Below, piece by piece: positions 29,782-40,189 of a stretch of 64,000 nucleotides of DNA; position 1 is the first letter of the stretch, and every line of letters starts with the position of its first letter. This DNA is from Diplonema papillatum (Eukaryota; Euglenozoa; Diplonemea; Diplonemida; Diplonemidae): assembly GCA_030068145.1 (NCBI GenBank), contig JAPJBO010000880.1, positions 1 to 64,000 on the forward strand, given 5' to 3'. Made by a program: the position numbers and the translations under genes. Below the pieces are notes generated by a model that searched no databases, was not told the DNA's origin, and worked only from the letters and a program-made list of their open reading frames with translations.

Positions 29782-30214
29782 CTGTGTCATTGGGTGAGCG
29801 GCTAAATTGCACAACGACACGAACACAATGTGTGGGTGGTAGCAATCAGATGCAGATTGCATCACGCGCAGCCTGGTGTTTCTTTCAGATTCACGTTTCA
29901 GGGTCGAGACGCTGGCGACAGAGAGTCGATGATCTAGGCAACCACGTACAGATATATTATACCGTGTCTTGGAGTTGGCAAGTAACTCCGTTTGCATTTG
30001 ACATGTGGCATCTTCTTCTCCGGAAAGCACGTGGTGTGAGCCGCGAGTCAGCAAGGTAGCTCGCTCAAAACTCGCTCTGGCGTATCTAGGGCCAGGTCGC
30101 GCAACTCCATCCCCACTCCTGTGTCTGGGTGTCTCATGGCTCGGCCCGGTGGCCTCCCCTCCGGCAATCTGTTTGCTTTTGCCAATGCGTGTACTACGGG
30201 GCCGAGGAGAACGC

Positions 30215-30390
30215 AGAATCGTGCCCTGCGTACCTTACTTGTCAGAGTGAAAGTTCGCCTTTTTGTCGGACCGCAAATCTTTCACCTTTACCACTGCTTC
30301 TCTGCCCATTACAAAGTTACAGAGCCACCTGATCGTGTGCCGGCCGACGTTCAAGCCTTTTGCCGAGCCGAGTGGAACCCTCTTCGCAAT
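30215..30390 (+). repeat. LINE-A tail segment with a 20-nt insertion
   Basis: The tail is recognisable (gccctgcgtaccttactt, tttcaccttt, gtgccggccgacgttcaagc). About 20 nt, gtcagagtgaaagttcgcc, interrupt it at 30,241. The inserted word belongs to the aaagttcgctt short-insertion family. Confidence 0.55.
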
Positions 30391-30428
30391 GCTATAATAA
30401 TTGACATTCTTCGTATCGTAAAACATAC

Positions 30429-30528
30429 CGGTGGTCTGCGCAAAGACATTGGCCCCAGCTGCGATCAATTCCTTGACAACCTTCCGAGTGACCATTGTTG
30501 CTGGCCCAATGCAGAGCCGTCCGACCAT
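30429..30528 (-). CDS. Ankyrin-repeat exon ANK-11, frameshifted (100 nt)
   Basis: The exon reads DGRTALHWASNNGHSE, then the frame is lost by one extra base (aaccttccgag on the plus strand where other copies have aacttccgag). Acceptor and donor are intact. Including this exon in a transcript would shift the frame, so it is a dead exon, or must be skipped, or the extra base is an assembly error. Confidence 0.65.
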
Positions 30529-30917
30529 CTGTGTCATTGGGTGAGCGGCTAAAATGTACAACGACACGAACACAATGTGTGGGTGGTAGCAATCAGATGC
30601 AGACTGCATCACGGGCAGCCTGAAGCGGGAGGTAATATCAGATTCACGTTTCAGGGTCGAGACGCTGGCGACAGAGAATCGATGATATTGGGCAACCACG
30701 TACAGATAGTGCAGATATACCGTATCATGAAGTTGAAAAGTGACCCCGTTTGCAGTCGACATGTGGTATCTTCTTCTCCGGAAAGCACGTGGTGTGAGCC
30801 GCCCTCATATTCCGTAATGTAAAAACATTGCATACTTGTCCCACTCGAGAAGAAAAGGAGATTGGGGCGGTTGGGGTTTCATAAGGGGAACAAGGGAAAG
30901 CGACATTCACAGATCTA

Positions 30918-32005
30918 CTATTTATCATCCTGTTTCTTGCATGTGAAAACGCTGTGACCCGATCCGCCACATCTGGTGCACTTTCGTTTCTTTGCTGCTG
31001 GCGCTGGGTAACTTGACGTGCCGCGCTTTGATCCTTTTTGTGGTTTGTTGATTACCTCGGAGCATGTTCGTTTGTTGTGTCCTGTAGATTTGCAACGACC
31101 ATATCGAAGGGGACGGACCTCGTCATTGCTTTTCATCCTTCGCTAGGAAGTATATACTTGTAAGGCTACTTACCACGGGCACTTGAACGGCGTAAGTCTC
31201 AGAGTCGCCGGGGGGTGCCTCTGAGAGGCAAGAGGGGAGTCTTGCGAGGATCTCGTGTTCTCGGGTCGATGTGGATGCAGGAGTTTCCAACATGTGCACT
31301 CATGCAGAACGCAGCAGCCCATGCAGGGCCAAACCTGCCGAGTGTGGCGCGCTGCCACAATAACCCCTTGACCTCTTGAATGCTGTATTCGGCGGCATGC
31401 CATTCCTGAAACTCTAGACGTAATTTGCGGCCTGGCATACAGCCTTTGACACCTTTTCAAAGCGAAGCGACGAGATCGCTGCTGTGGCAACAAGGTGAAT
31501 GCGGTGGACAACTTCAAAGACCCGCGTGCACGCGAATCCACCTACAGCAGCACCCCATACACGACACAAAAACGGTCTTGCCCAAAACGCAATCAGTTCG
31601 TCTGTCAACTTCGCGAAGTACTGAATCATCTTCTGGATGATATCATTGACGGCATCGCCGTGCTTAAGGCATGTGATGTGAACGTCGAGGTGGTGCCACA
31701 GGAGTCTCCCTTCATCGTTTTTCCATGTCGCTGTAAAGTGGCCACCGGCCCATTGCGAAGCCGGGTTTCGTGACCCAGTATCGAACTGCAGGGAGACATT
31801 GCAGTTTTGGGTTTCCTTCAGGAACTCCATATCTCGCCAGACTAGGTTCAAGGCCCAGATCTCTTCGACGCAGCGACGAGACACCTTTACGCCACGTCTT
31901 TTCCAGCACTGCACGAATACGCCTGATGTTTACCCGCTCGTGCATGAGATCATCAACGAGGGTGCGCAACCGGGTGTCGCCTGCTTCCTGGCTGCCAGCA
32001 CTCAA
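30918..32005 (-). pseudogene. Unrecognised gene with C-terminal zinc knuckles, interrupted
   Basis: Minus-strand pieces in shifting frames look coding: 31,712-32,005 (RLRTLVDDLMHERVNIRRIR), 31,414-31,914 (WKNDEGRLLWHHLDVHITCL, NDIIQKMIQYFAKLTDELIA), 31,199-31,438 (LEFQEWHAAEYSIQEVKGLL) and 30,918-31,136. The last piece has a zinc knuckle, KCTRCGGSGHSVFTC (CX2CX4HX4C). An upstream one, YGRCKSTGHNKRTC, has its first Cys changed to Tyr. Paired knuckles at a C-terminus occur in Mutator-like transposases and FAR1-type proteins, so a decayed DNA transposon is possible, but I do not recognise a catalytic core. Frame changes could be introns or decay. Confidence 0.4.
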
Positions 32006-32446
32006 CCAGAACAGTTACGTCTAGGATGCGTGGGATGCCAAAGGAAACGAAAGTAACAATGCACTCGAGTCTGGTCGAACAACATCGTCAGCCTCCTTCA
32101 CTTCTCCTTTCCTCTTGGCAAACCCCCGTTTCACATTTCTTTCGCACCTAGTGCTCAAATGTCATCAAAAGGCTGCATGAAAAGGTGCGGAAACCCCGTC
32201 TTAAAAGCATTACCCCCTAGCCGAAACCCGGGTTCCTGGAAAAATCCCAAGCGCCGGAAAAAATAACTTTTGGACACCCCTTTCGAGTTTTCCGTAGTTC
32301 TTCCGTAGTTCTACCATGGTTTCGCCGTACTATATGGATCACACCAAACACACTTTCATAATTGTTGCAAGAAAAGTGGGGTTGTCTCGAATAGAGGCCA
32401 TTTACATTGCATGTTCATAGGACCGAAACATTCTCGTAAAACATAC

Positions 32447-32545
32447 CCTTGGTCTGCGCAGTGACGTTGGCACCAGCTGCGATCAATTTCTTGACAACTG
32501 GCGAGTGACCGTTCTGGCTGGCCCAGTGCAGAGCCGTGAAACCAT
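32447..32545 (-). CDS. Ankyrin-repeat exon ANK-12 (99 nt)
   Basis: The exon reads DGFTALHWASQNGHSPVVKK, then LIAAGANVTAQTK. It has a CAG acceptor and GTATGT donor. The upstream TTTTAG word of other copies is lost here (ATTCTCG), which argues that CAG is the true acceptor. It has no LINE-A tail on its donor side. Confidence 0.75.
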
Positions 32546-32761
32546 CTGTGTCAGTAAGTGAGGCGAGAATGTACAACGACACGAACACAATGTGTGGGTG
32601 GTTGCAATCAGATGCAGACTGCATCACGAGCAGCCTGAAAAAAGTTACTTTCAGATTTCAGGGTCAAGACGCTGGCGACAGAGAAATGCGTAGTTTTGGT
32701 TTATTCTTCTGGTTTTCGTTGAAACGATGATCTTGGGCAACCACGTACAGATATACCGTGT

Positions 32762-32945
32762 CAGTTGTGGGGCGCCCCCGAGCATCCCAGGCCTACCTTG
32801 GTTGTGGGGCGCCCCCGAGCATCCCAGGCCTACCTGGGTTGTGGGCGCCCCCGAGCATCCCAGGCCTACCTGGGTTGTGGGGCGCCCCCGAGCATCCCAG
32901 GCCTACCTTCCTTGGTTGTGGGGCGCCCCTGAGCATTCCAGGGCG
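32762..32945 (+). repeat. 37-bp tandem array, about 4.9 copies
   Basis: The unit is ttgtggggcgcccccgagca tcccaggcctaccttgg. One copy lacks a g in ggggcgcc and another has a 4-nt insertion (ttcc). It sits in an ankyrin intron after acagataccgtgtca-type flank. Confidence 0.85.
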
Positions 32946-32993
32946 TCAGGCTGGGTTCCTGTTTCCGCGGCGCCTCGGCCGGCTGCTTCCACT

Positions 32994-33026
32994 TCGCAAC
33001 CGGACCAGGAACTGGTCCGGTTGCGA
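32994..33026. repeat. Perfect 15-bp-arm palindrome
   Basis: The left arm tcgcaaccggaccag and right arm ctggtccggttgcga are separated by gaa. It could form a stable stem-loop in DNA or RNA. Confidence 0.8.
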
Positions 33027-33199
33027 CGCACTCGCCCCCGATCCGCCCACCCCAGGGTCCGGTCCATCCCTGTCCAGCTGGTCGGACCGCGGTCTGCCCG
33101 GCCCTCCGCCACTCGTCATCAGACTTCGTGGGGAGAGGTCCCGACGAGTCCACTTCCGATTCGGGCTTGTCCGATTCTCCTGATTCATCGAGGGAATCC

Positions 33200-33870
33200 T
33201 TGAGGCACCTAAACGTACAGGGTACTTGGGTTGTTTGGGCAAATCAATCGTTGGGTGAAGAGCGCTGATAATCCTGCTGACCTTCCGTCACGGGTGCCGG
33301 TAACGACACTCACTGGTGATAATTTTGTTGAGATTAAACGAGCGGTCGGGAAATTCTTGACTGGCGGAATGGGGTAGGTGGTGACCTCGCAGTAGCCATC
33401 TTCTCTCACTCTCTAAGGCCTCTGCGGGGTTTACCCCATCGCTAGTAATGCCACTGCTCCTCTTTCTACCTTTCTTGGTTCAAAGTGACAAGTGCAAGGT
33501 GCCGAAGTAGAATTCCGCGAACTAGAGTCGGACTTGGAGTCCTGAAACTTTGTGAAAGGGTTCCAGGGTGGGGTTAACGCTCGCGTCGACCCTGTGGCTG
33601 AAACGCCGCTGCTACTGCCGGTCCGGAATCCGGATCCAGTGACGGCCTGCCCGACAGCGCCGCTCGCGGAGGAGAGGTCCGCCTGGCAGCGCCGGCCTGG
33701 CCGGCAGCTGCGTGCCTGGGCGCCGGCTGCGAGTCCGGCCTGTTCGACTCACCCGTTGCGGGCCAAGTTGCGGCGACAAAGCCGGCTTGGACGGCGAGCG
33801 GGGGTCCGAGTCAGACGGCCTTCTGACTTCTTTCTGAGTCGGAAAGAAGTATCGGTTCGAGTCGGTCTGA
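33200..33870. other. No recognised gene
   Basis: The stretch is GC-rich with overlapping open frames on both strands (33,552-33,935 plus; 33,612-34,139 minus) but no recognisable motif. Confidence 0.25.
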
Positions 33871-33871
33871 G

Positions 33872-34504
33872 TCAGGCGGCAATTGTAAGGACTACGACGG
33901 GCAACGCGATGCTTCTCATGAGACGATGCGGCTGACGCAGGTAAAAGCGGAAGCCCCAAGGCAGTGGGTGCCAGGAAGAGAAGCAAGCAGCATGCTGAGC
34001 TGCGAAGCGAGGACTGGGACGTGCAGGTGCTGCAAGGGTGCAACGCAGGCGTTGCCATTGCAAGTCGAAGAAGGCCGTCAGACGAGGAAGCAGGGTTGAG
34101 ACGGTGACAGGGACCCTCTTCCAGTTGGGAGAGAAGCATGCCAGCTCAAAATTGTTGTCGATGAGGGAAGCGACAATGCCCGAGGCGCGTGAGCAAGACG
34201 ACACCCATGGACTGTCTGTGCATGTTCCTCGCAAGTACTCGACGGCGGGTGAATGGCAGGAGGTGACCAGCAACCTGCGAGCCGAGGACCCGGCGTGATC
34301 TGTCGGCGCACTTCTGCGAGTCACCGGGGAACAAGCGAAAACGCTCGAGGCGGCACATCGGGTCACCGCGGCGTCTTCGTGCACGACAAAAAAGAAGGAC
34401 ACAGGGCCGGTCATCTGGCTGTCTGCGGACACGACTCTCCCTGAAGCAAAGGGAGCTAGCACTGCTAGCACGACGCCTGCAAACTGGAGGCTGGCGGCCA
34501 ACAC
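33872..34504 (-). CDS. Hypothetical Cys-rich protein with signal-like start
   Basis: The frame is open for 210 codons. The start MLAASLQFAGVVLAVLAPFA is hydrophobic and ends in SG, consistent with a cleavable signal peptide. A second hydrophobic patch (VSFFFVVHED) follows. The mature part is rich in Cys and Ser without a pattern I know. Other frames over the same stretch are also open because of base composition, so this may be a first exon of a secreted protein or chance. Confidence 0.25.
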   Translation of the reverse strand: MLAASLQFAGVVLAVLAPFASGRVVSADSQMTGPVSFFFVVHEDAAVTRCAASSVFACSPVTRRSAPTDHAGSSARRLLVTSCHSPAVEYLRGTCTDSPWVSSCSRASGIVASLIDNNFELACFSPNWKRVPVTVSTLLPRLTAFFDLQWQRLRCTLAAPARPSPRFAAQHAACFSSWHPLPWGFRFYLRQPHRLMRSIALPVVVLTIAA

Positions 34505-34904
34505 AGGCGTGGGCTCAGGCTTCGGGTGACACCGGAGACCGAGGAACGCGTCCGGACCGCGGCGGGAGAAAAGGTAGTGCCGAAAAGCATTGGGACGACG
34601 TGGGACGCATACAGGTTTTTATAACGGACCACTGCAGCCCAGGCTGAAGCCTTTTCGAGGAGGGCAGGATGGGAGGGGGTGACGCAATCAATCTTGAGGT
34701 CATTCCGAAGAGAGGAACGGTGCTCGCAGTGATGAGGGACACAGTGCCGCCTGCATGGGTCTTCGGTGGTACCCGGCGCCGGGATGCACATCAAGGTGTC
34801 CTCAGCCCGGCCAATCGCCGAGACCGAACAAAGGTGGGTTCAAGCAGCGGCACCGCAAAAGAGACGTGATCCTGCAGAGTTCGGCTCAGTACGAGAGCAG
34901 GGAA

Positions 34905-35040
34905 GGTACACCTGACGTTCAAGCCTTCGAGTTTGCTGAGCCGGACGTCCAGTAGCTGTACCCCCTTCGCGATGCCTACGCCTCCTCTGTGATGTGACCT
35001 GCCTCGCACGTGGGAGCCTTATAGCTCCCACATTAACAAA
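34905..35040 (+). repeat. LINE-A tail segment (short)
   Basis: The segment runs ctgacgttcaagccttcgag to ctgcctcgcacgtgggagcc, directly on the donor side of ANK-13. Confidence 0.55.
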
Positions 35041-35064
35041 CATTCTTCGCATCGTAAAACATAC

Positions 35065-35163
35065 AAATGTCCTGCACATCGACGGTTGCACCAGCTGCGA
35101 TCAATTCCGTGACAACTTCTGAGTGGCCGTTCTGGCTGGCTAAATGCAGGGCCGTCCGACCAT
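35065..35163 (-). CDS. Ankyrin-repeat exon ANK-13 (99 nt)
   Basis: The exon reads DGRTALHLASQNGHSEVVTE, then LIAAGATVDVQD. It has a CAG acceptor and GTATGT donor, phase 1/1. Confidence 0.75.
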
Positions 35164-35429
35164 CTGTGTCATTGGTTGGGCGGCTAAAATGTATGAGGAC
35201 ACAAACACAATGTGAGTGGTGGCAATCAGACTGCATCACGGCCAGCTTGAAGCGGGAGAGATTTCAGGGTCGAGACGCTGGCGACAGAGAAGCGATGATC
35301 TTCGGCAACCACGTACAGATACACCGTGTCATGGGGTTGACGAGTGACTCCGTTTGCAGTGGACATGTGATATCTTCTTCGCCGGAAAGCACGTGGTGTG
35401 AGCCGCCCTCCACATATCCGACGTAGTGT

Positions 35430-35590
35430 AGCACGCGTCAAGAAGTAGGAAGTTATACCGAGCCATCTACTACTACGAACTTGCACGTTCGGCATGAAAC
35501 TCTTGGGTCGAATTGTCATGGGTGCCTCGTGCATAGTTGGGAAGAGATGGCAAATGTGCAGTCTCTGCACTGTTTAGTAAAGGACTCCTC
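35430..35590. repeat. Dispersed block shared by ankyrin introns
   Basis: This shortened copy of the 18.4 kb block (cgtcaagaagtaggaagtta, gtgcatagttgggaagag, gtctctgcactg) lies between ANK-13 and ANK-14. Confidence 0.45.
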
Positions 35591-35663
35591 CGGGCAGCAT
35601 AGCTGGCAACGCCGTTGTTGTCTCCACGACAACTACGAAGGCTCCTCGCAAAGTAAAGCATAC

Positions 35664-35756
35664 GCTTGTCCTGCAGATGAGGATCAACTCCAGCTTTGGT
35701 CAGATTCTTAACAGCTTCCAAGTCACCCGAGGCGCTGGCGCGAAACAGAGCCTCAA
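35664..35756 (-). CDS. Divergent ankyrin exon ANK-14 (93 nt)
   Basis: The exon reads EALFRASASGDLEAVKNL, then TKAGVDPHLQDK. The acceptor is GACACAG and the donor GTATGC, phase 1/1. It lacks two codons at the repeat start. The SASGDL segment and its upstream sequence (35,935-36,070) match the N-terminal part of the kinase frame at 12.18-12.30 kb. The two loci are therefore duplicates, one leading to a repeat and one to a kinase. Confidence 0.65.
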
Positions 35757-35929
35757 CTGTGTCGTTTGGTCAACCTGCAACTGTACAAGCGCAATAATGA
35801 GGGTGGGAGTAACGCGTATCGTCACTCATGAAATGTTGGATGGAGATCAACAGAGAGCGAGGTGTCTGACCTGAAGGGGTACTCCGTCCTATGTCTACAA
35901 AGAACCCTGACTCAACCTTGTGGCCTCGG

Positions 35930-36075
35930 GGCTGCCGCTTCGAGAGGCATACAACTGATCATTTAGTGCATTCATACATGCGCATCGCTCCGCAGGATCG
36001 TGATTATCTACGCGGGCACGAACAGCTGTCGAGTTACTTGGCAGGGCGTCTTCCGACTGATTCTAATACATCGTC
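35930..36075 (-). repeat. Paralogue of the kinase exon's 5' sequence
   Basis: The words gcatacaact, gtgcatt, cgaacagctgtcgagttact and agggcgtcttccga appear in the same order as at 12,190-12,300. There they form the first 35 codons of the kinase frame. Here the frame is not open throughout, which suggests the matching stretch is intron at both loci. Confidence 0.5.
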
Positions 36076-36110
36076 CAACATCAGGAAATTCGGTGCATAG
36101 TAAAACATAC

Positions 36111-36176
36111 TGTCTAGTTCCTTCACAACATCCAAGTGACCGCGACCACTGGCACACGTGCGAGCCGTCATTCCAT
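36111..36176 (-). CDS. Short ankyrin exon ANK-15 (66 nt)
   Basis: The exon reads DGMTARTCASGRGHLDVVKE, then LD. The acceptor is ACACACAG and the donor GTATGT, phase 1/1. It pairs with ANK-2 in length, sequence and flanks. Confidence 0.6.
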
Positions 36177-36397
36177 CTGTGTGTCATTAGGTCAAACATT
36201 AGAATAAGCAACCACACACGAGCGCAATGGAACGGGTAGTAATAACGCTTGTCCGGTCACCTAATGATGAATGCAGCGACCGAGCTTGCCGCATGAACGA
36301 TATTGCACAGATAGATGCCGACTTCACGGACAACAATACAGAAGGTCCATTCCTTTTCACAGTCTCCTTTCCGTCACAAATTCCGTGGTCGAGGAAG

Positions 36398-36683
36398 ATA
36401 CTCGACGTAGCTGCTTTGACTCCGAATGGAAGGGAGAAACTATAGAGGTAGAGGGGCAAATCCAATACAAACACAATCTGATTAGTGCTTCGCTCAAACC
36501 ACCGTGTGTTGTTTCTCACTCAGGACCTTGACACGTTGTGTTTGTGTCTTGTCCTGTAGGGGTAGACCCGGATGGCCTCACGTTCAACACGTGGTTCGGC
36601 AGTTATAGCACTTCGGATCCCTTCGGTTCATTGGCTGGCAGCTTTTGTCGAGTATTTCCCTTCAAGCCAGCGCTTCTGTAAAA
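36398..36683 (-). repeat. Solo SDR1 unit
   Basis: The unit runs from atactcgacgtagctgcttt to agcgcttctgtaaaa. It is more diverged than the other solos (ggatggcctcacg; cttcggatccc). Confidence 0.75.
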
Positions 36684-36799
36684 GCATAATATTGTAGGAA
36701 AACAGCGTTGAGGTCATTGCACTGTTTGGAGTTTCCACAGAGCAAGCGTGCGACTCGGCCTCGCAGGTGTAACCGAGTAGAGCTCGTGTAGTGTTTGCA

Positions 36800-37062
36800 C
36801 ATGGGGGAACTGCCGTCTGTCGCCAGCTTCATTTGGCAAGCATATGGGGGAAGTGCCGTCTGTCGCCAGCTTCATTTGGCAAGCACATGGGGGAAGTGCC
36901 GTCTGTCGCCAGCTTCATTTGGCAAGCACATGGGGGAAGTGCCGTCTGTCGCCAGCTTCGTCTGACAAGCACATGGGGGAAGTGCCGTCTGTCGCCAGCT
37001 TCATTTGGCAAGCACATGGGGGAAGTGCCGTCTGTCGCCAGCTTCATCTGGCAAGCGAGGTT
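36800..37062 (+). repeat. 43-bp tandem array, six copies
   Basis: The unit starts gcacatgggggaagtgccgt and continues with ctgtcgccagcttcatttg gcaa. Variants include catatg for cacatg and cgtctgac for catttggc. Open frames on both strands across the array follow from the repeat. Confidence 0.9.
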
Positions 37063-37555
37063 CAACCAGCAGTGGCACCGAGGAGTCGATGGAGTCTTTT
37101 TTATATTCACGGGGAACCTCGACTTTCGTCTCACAAATTGAGGACATTCACCTTCATATGGGTCCTGTCGTTTATTATGCACGTTTTGTCGAAAAGAAAA
37201 ATGAAACACTATCAGATAACGAGCATAATATTATAGTCCCCGTATGCTCCCTAAATGTCCCAGATACTCTCCGATCCTGCACAACAGGCCATTAGCTGTG
37301 AGTTTTCGTGACCAGGCGAGTTTTCAGCCACGATCAGCACATGCAGCTCACAGCACCCAAGCAAAGAGACAGTATCCATTCGGTTTTCCATCCAGCCGCA
37401 AAGCGTGGGCGGTGTGCACAACCCGGCATAGCTGGCGCGCCAAAATCAGCGAAGGGAGCAGACCCCCTGCCGCCATTCCCAATGGAAGGAGGAGACCCCT
37501 GAGTCGGCGCAACATAGGTCGTTGATGGTTCGTACAGGGTACCCATATAGAGTGA
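37063..37555. other. No recognised gene
   Basis: This is unique sequence between the 43-bp array and the ANK-16 flank, with no recognisable frame. A single 31-nt unit of the 62.6 kb satellite follows at 37,557-37,587. Confidence 0.3.
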
Positions 37556-37689
37556 AATGTCGTACATAGTTTCAAAGGTTGTCGTATAACGACACGAACA
37601 CAATGTATGGGTGGTAGCAGTCAGATGCAGACTGCATCACGGGCAGCCTGAAGCGGGAGGTGTTACTTTCAGAACACGTTTCAGGGTCA

Positions 37690-37770
37690 AGACCCACGAG
37701 CTTGCATCATATCTCTGTGACAAGCGCTGTCTACAGGCTCTGGGCGGCAACGCGCTTCGAATGCTGGGGC
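37690..37770 (+). mobile_element. LINE-A RT fragment beside ANK-16
   Basis: The word tctctgtgacaagcgctgtc and the following tacaggctctgggcggcaac duplicate 38,370-38,430 (RT frame LCDKRCLQALGGN). Here an internal RT piece, not the tail, abuts the ankyrin donor. Confidence 0.6.
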
Positions 37771-37784
37771 CACGTAAAACATAC

Positions 37785-37883
37785 CCTTGTCCTGCACGTC
37801 GACGTTGGCACCAGCTGAGATAACTTCCTTGACAACTTCCGAGTGACCGTTGTTGCTGGCCCTATGCAGAGCTGTCCAACCAT
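37785..37883 (-). CDS. Ankyrin-repeat exon ANK-16 (99 nt)
   Basis: The exon reads DGWTALHRASNNGHSEVVKE, then VISAGANVDVQDK. It has a CAG acceptor and GTATGT donor, phase 1/1. It is close to the family consensus. Confidence 0.78.
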
Positions 37884-38139
37884 CTGTGTCATTGGGTGAG
37901 CGGCTAAAATGTACAACGACACGAACACAATGTGTGGGTGGTAGCAATCAGATGCAGACTGCATCACGGGCAGCCTGAAACGGGAGGTTTACTTTCAGAT
38001 TCACGTCAGGGTCGAGACGCTGGCGACAGAGAATGGATGATCTTGGGCAACCACGTACAGTTATAGGGTTGACGAGCTGCGTTTGCAGTTGACATGTGGC
38101 ATCTTCTTTTCCGGGAAGCACGTGGTGTGAACCGCCTCC

Positions 38140-39960
38140 ACATTGGCATTCGGCTTTTTTGGATTCTGTTTTTTTCGGTGCCCTCTCCGCCGAGCCCTGT
38201 GGTATGGCCTTTCTTTGGGGCTCCAAGGCGTCTATCAAGCGGACAGGTAACAAAGAAGAAACTCCGGAAGACTCTCACCAAGTTGAGCAAGGAGACGGCA
38301 CCAGGAGCAATAGGCTGGCGAGTCCATGAACTGACGGTGTTGCCAGAAGAAGCGATTGTTCGATTTGCACATCTCTGTGACAAGCGCTGTCTACAGGCTC
38401 TGGGCGGCAACGTGCTTCGGATGCTGGGGGAGTGGGTCCACCAGTGGATGCCCAACGGAATACGGACAGCCATTGTACGGGCTGTCCACGGGGACTACGA
38501 GAAGTGCTTCGATCGCCTCCCTTCTGAGGCTATGTTGAAGCCGGTGGAGTTCATGGGAAAGGACATGGCAGTCCTCAGAAAGGAATATACCCCGTCGTCA
38601 AAAGGTATTTTGAAACTGGTGGTCTTCTATGCCGCTAACGATATTCTACAAGGATGTCCTCTGACTGCTCTGAATGCACTTGTTGCAGTCTGGATCCGGG
38701 CATTAGAGGTGCTCGAGGAAGAAGTAGTGAGAGCGTTGCCCTTCCTGGACGACACCCAAGCTGTGACCTGTGACAAAGAGCGACTCAAGTAGGCTGCCCG
38801 TGTAACAACAAGATTCGCGGATGCCGCGGACTTGGGAATCGGGGCAGCGAAGCCTTCCTCCTGGTACGCCACATGTGGAAGCTACGTGGAGGCGTTGAAT
38901 GTGCAAGGCAAGAAGAGAGAGAGGCAGCAAGCGTTCGACGTGTTGGGAACGATGCTCTCGGTAGGGCAAGGGTCGCCGAGACCGAGTAAACGAATTAAGG
39001 GGCACCACGAAAATGCCCAAACCGTCGCCCGCCGGGCCCGACATTTCCCGGTACCGATGGAAGAGAGGGAACGATTCGTCGCGGCTGCGGCAACGACCAA
39101 GGCGCTGTATGGAACGGGTTCCGCACCAGCAGGTATGCGAAGATCGTGCGAGGGACAATTCGAGGGCATTGTCCACGGCATCAACGAAGCGGCAACACGA
39201 CGATTGCTGGTAGAAGGAGGCTCACCGGGTACCAGCAACGGCTGGCACGATGTCTGCAAGTACTGCGACGCGGGGGGAACCGGATGACGAGCACCACATG
39301 TGGTGGGGATACACGAGGTGGACGGCGGTTAGGAGGGGGTGCAATGGGAGATCTGCACGATGAGCGAGCGACTAACAAGTCGCAGAGTACACGGCTCTGG
39401 TCAAGGCACTGCACCGACTGCAAGACCTGGAGCGCAGAGTTGGTTGTTCGGGCAGACAGCGGACTTGTCATTGACCATATGACAGGACCGAGGGGAACGC
39501 GCGTTGTTTCGAAGCTTTACGCACGTACAAGACGATGGCGCAGGCAGAGGTGGCAGAACTGCAGAAACTGCGGAAAGAAGTCATGATAAAGCTGGAGCAC
39601 GTGCCGCGCTAGCAGAACATCGATGCTGACGCTTTGTCAAACCGCGAGTAGCTTTCATTCTATCCTTTGCCACGAGTTCCTCTAACAACGAGTCCACGTG
39701 TACTACGAATGGTACGGGGGCCGAGGATCGTGCCCTGCGTACCTTACTTTTGGTCGGACCGCCAATCTTTTTCACCTTTACCACTGCTTCTCTGCCCATC
39801 ACAAAGTTGCTGAACCACGTGATCGTGTGCCGGCCGACATTCAAGCCTTCGAGTTTGCTGAGCCGGACGTCCAGTAGCTGTACCCCCTTCGCGATGCCTA
39901 TACACCTCCTTTGTGATGTGACCTGCCTCGCACTTGGGGGCCTTACAACACCCACATTAA
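38140..39960 (+). mobile_element. LINE-A: largest non-LTR retrotransposon remnant
   Basis: The plus-strand order is RT start (LTKLSKETAPGAIGWRVHEL), RT palm motif A (GDYEKCFDRLPSEAML), motif B region (ILQGCPLTALNALVAVWIRA) and motif C LPFLDDTQAV. A thumb region (WYATCGSYVEALNVQGKKRE), the finger start VCKYCDAGGTG with HHM after a frameshift, and RNase H (about 39,340-39,640) follow, then the tail to 39,960. The first RT segments are fused directly to motif A, so an internal part is deleted. A stop at 38,790 and frameshifts near 39,285 and 39,380 kill it. It is antisense to the ankyrin exons and lies between ANK-16 and ANK-17. Confidence 0.7.
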
Positions 39961-39986
39961 CAAAAGTTCTTCATCGTAAAACATAC

Positions 39987-40085
39987 CGATGGTCTGCACA
40001 TCGAGGTTGGCACCAGCTGAGACCAATTCCTTGACAACTTTCAAGTGACCTTCCTCGCCGGCTGCATGCAGAGCCGTCCGACCAT
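39987..40085 (-). CDS. Ankyrin-repeat exon ANK-17 (99 nt)
   Basis: The exon reads DGRTALHAAGEEGHLKVVKE, then LVSAGANLDVQTI. It has a CAG acceptor and GTATGT donor, phase 1/1. The LINE-A tail ends directly at its donor side. Confidence 0.75.
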
Positions 40086-40189
40086 CTGTGTCATTGGGTG
40101 AGCGGCTAAAATATACAACGACACGAACACAATGTGTGGGTGGTAGCAATCAGATGCAGACTGCATCACGGGCAGCCTGAAGCGGGAGA

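Noticed and set aside
36791..37236. Repeat proteins over the 43-bp array on both strands
   Set aside because: They are explained by the array; frames on both strands are equally open.
39581..39955. Minus-strand frame with KGVQLLDVRLSKLEGLNVGRH as a coding exon after the ankyrin donor
   Set aside because: It recurs in many modules but with frameshifts and stops (for example at 53.1 and 54.0 kb), lies past a consensus donor, and overlaps the LINE-A tail. It is read as intron.
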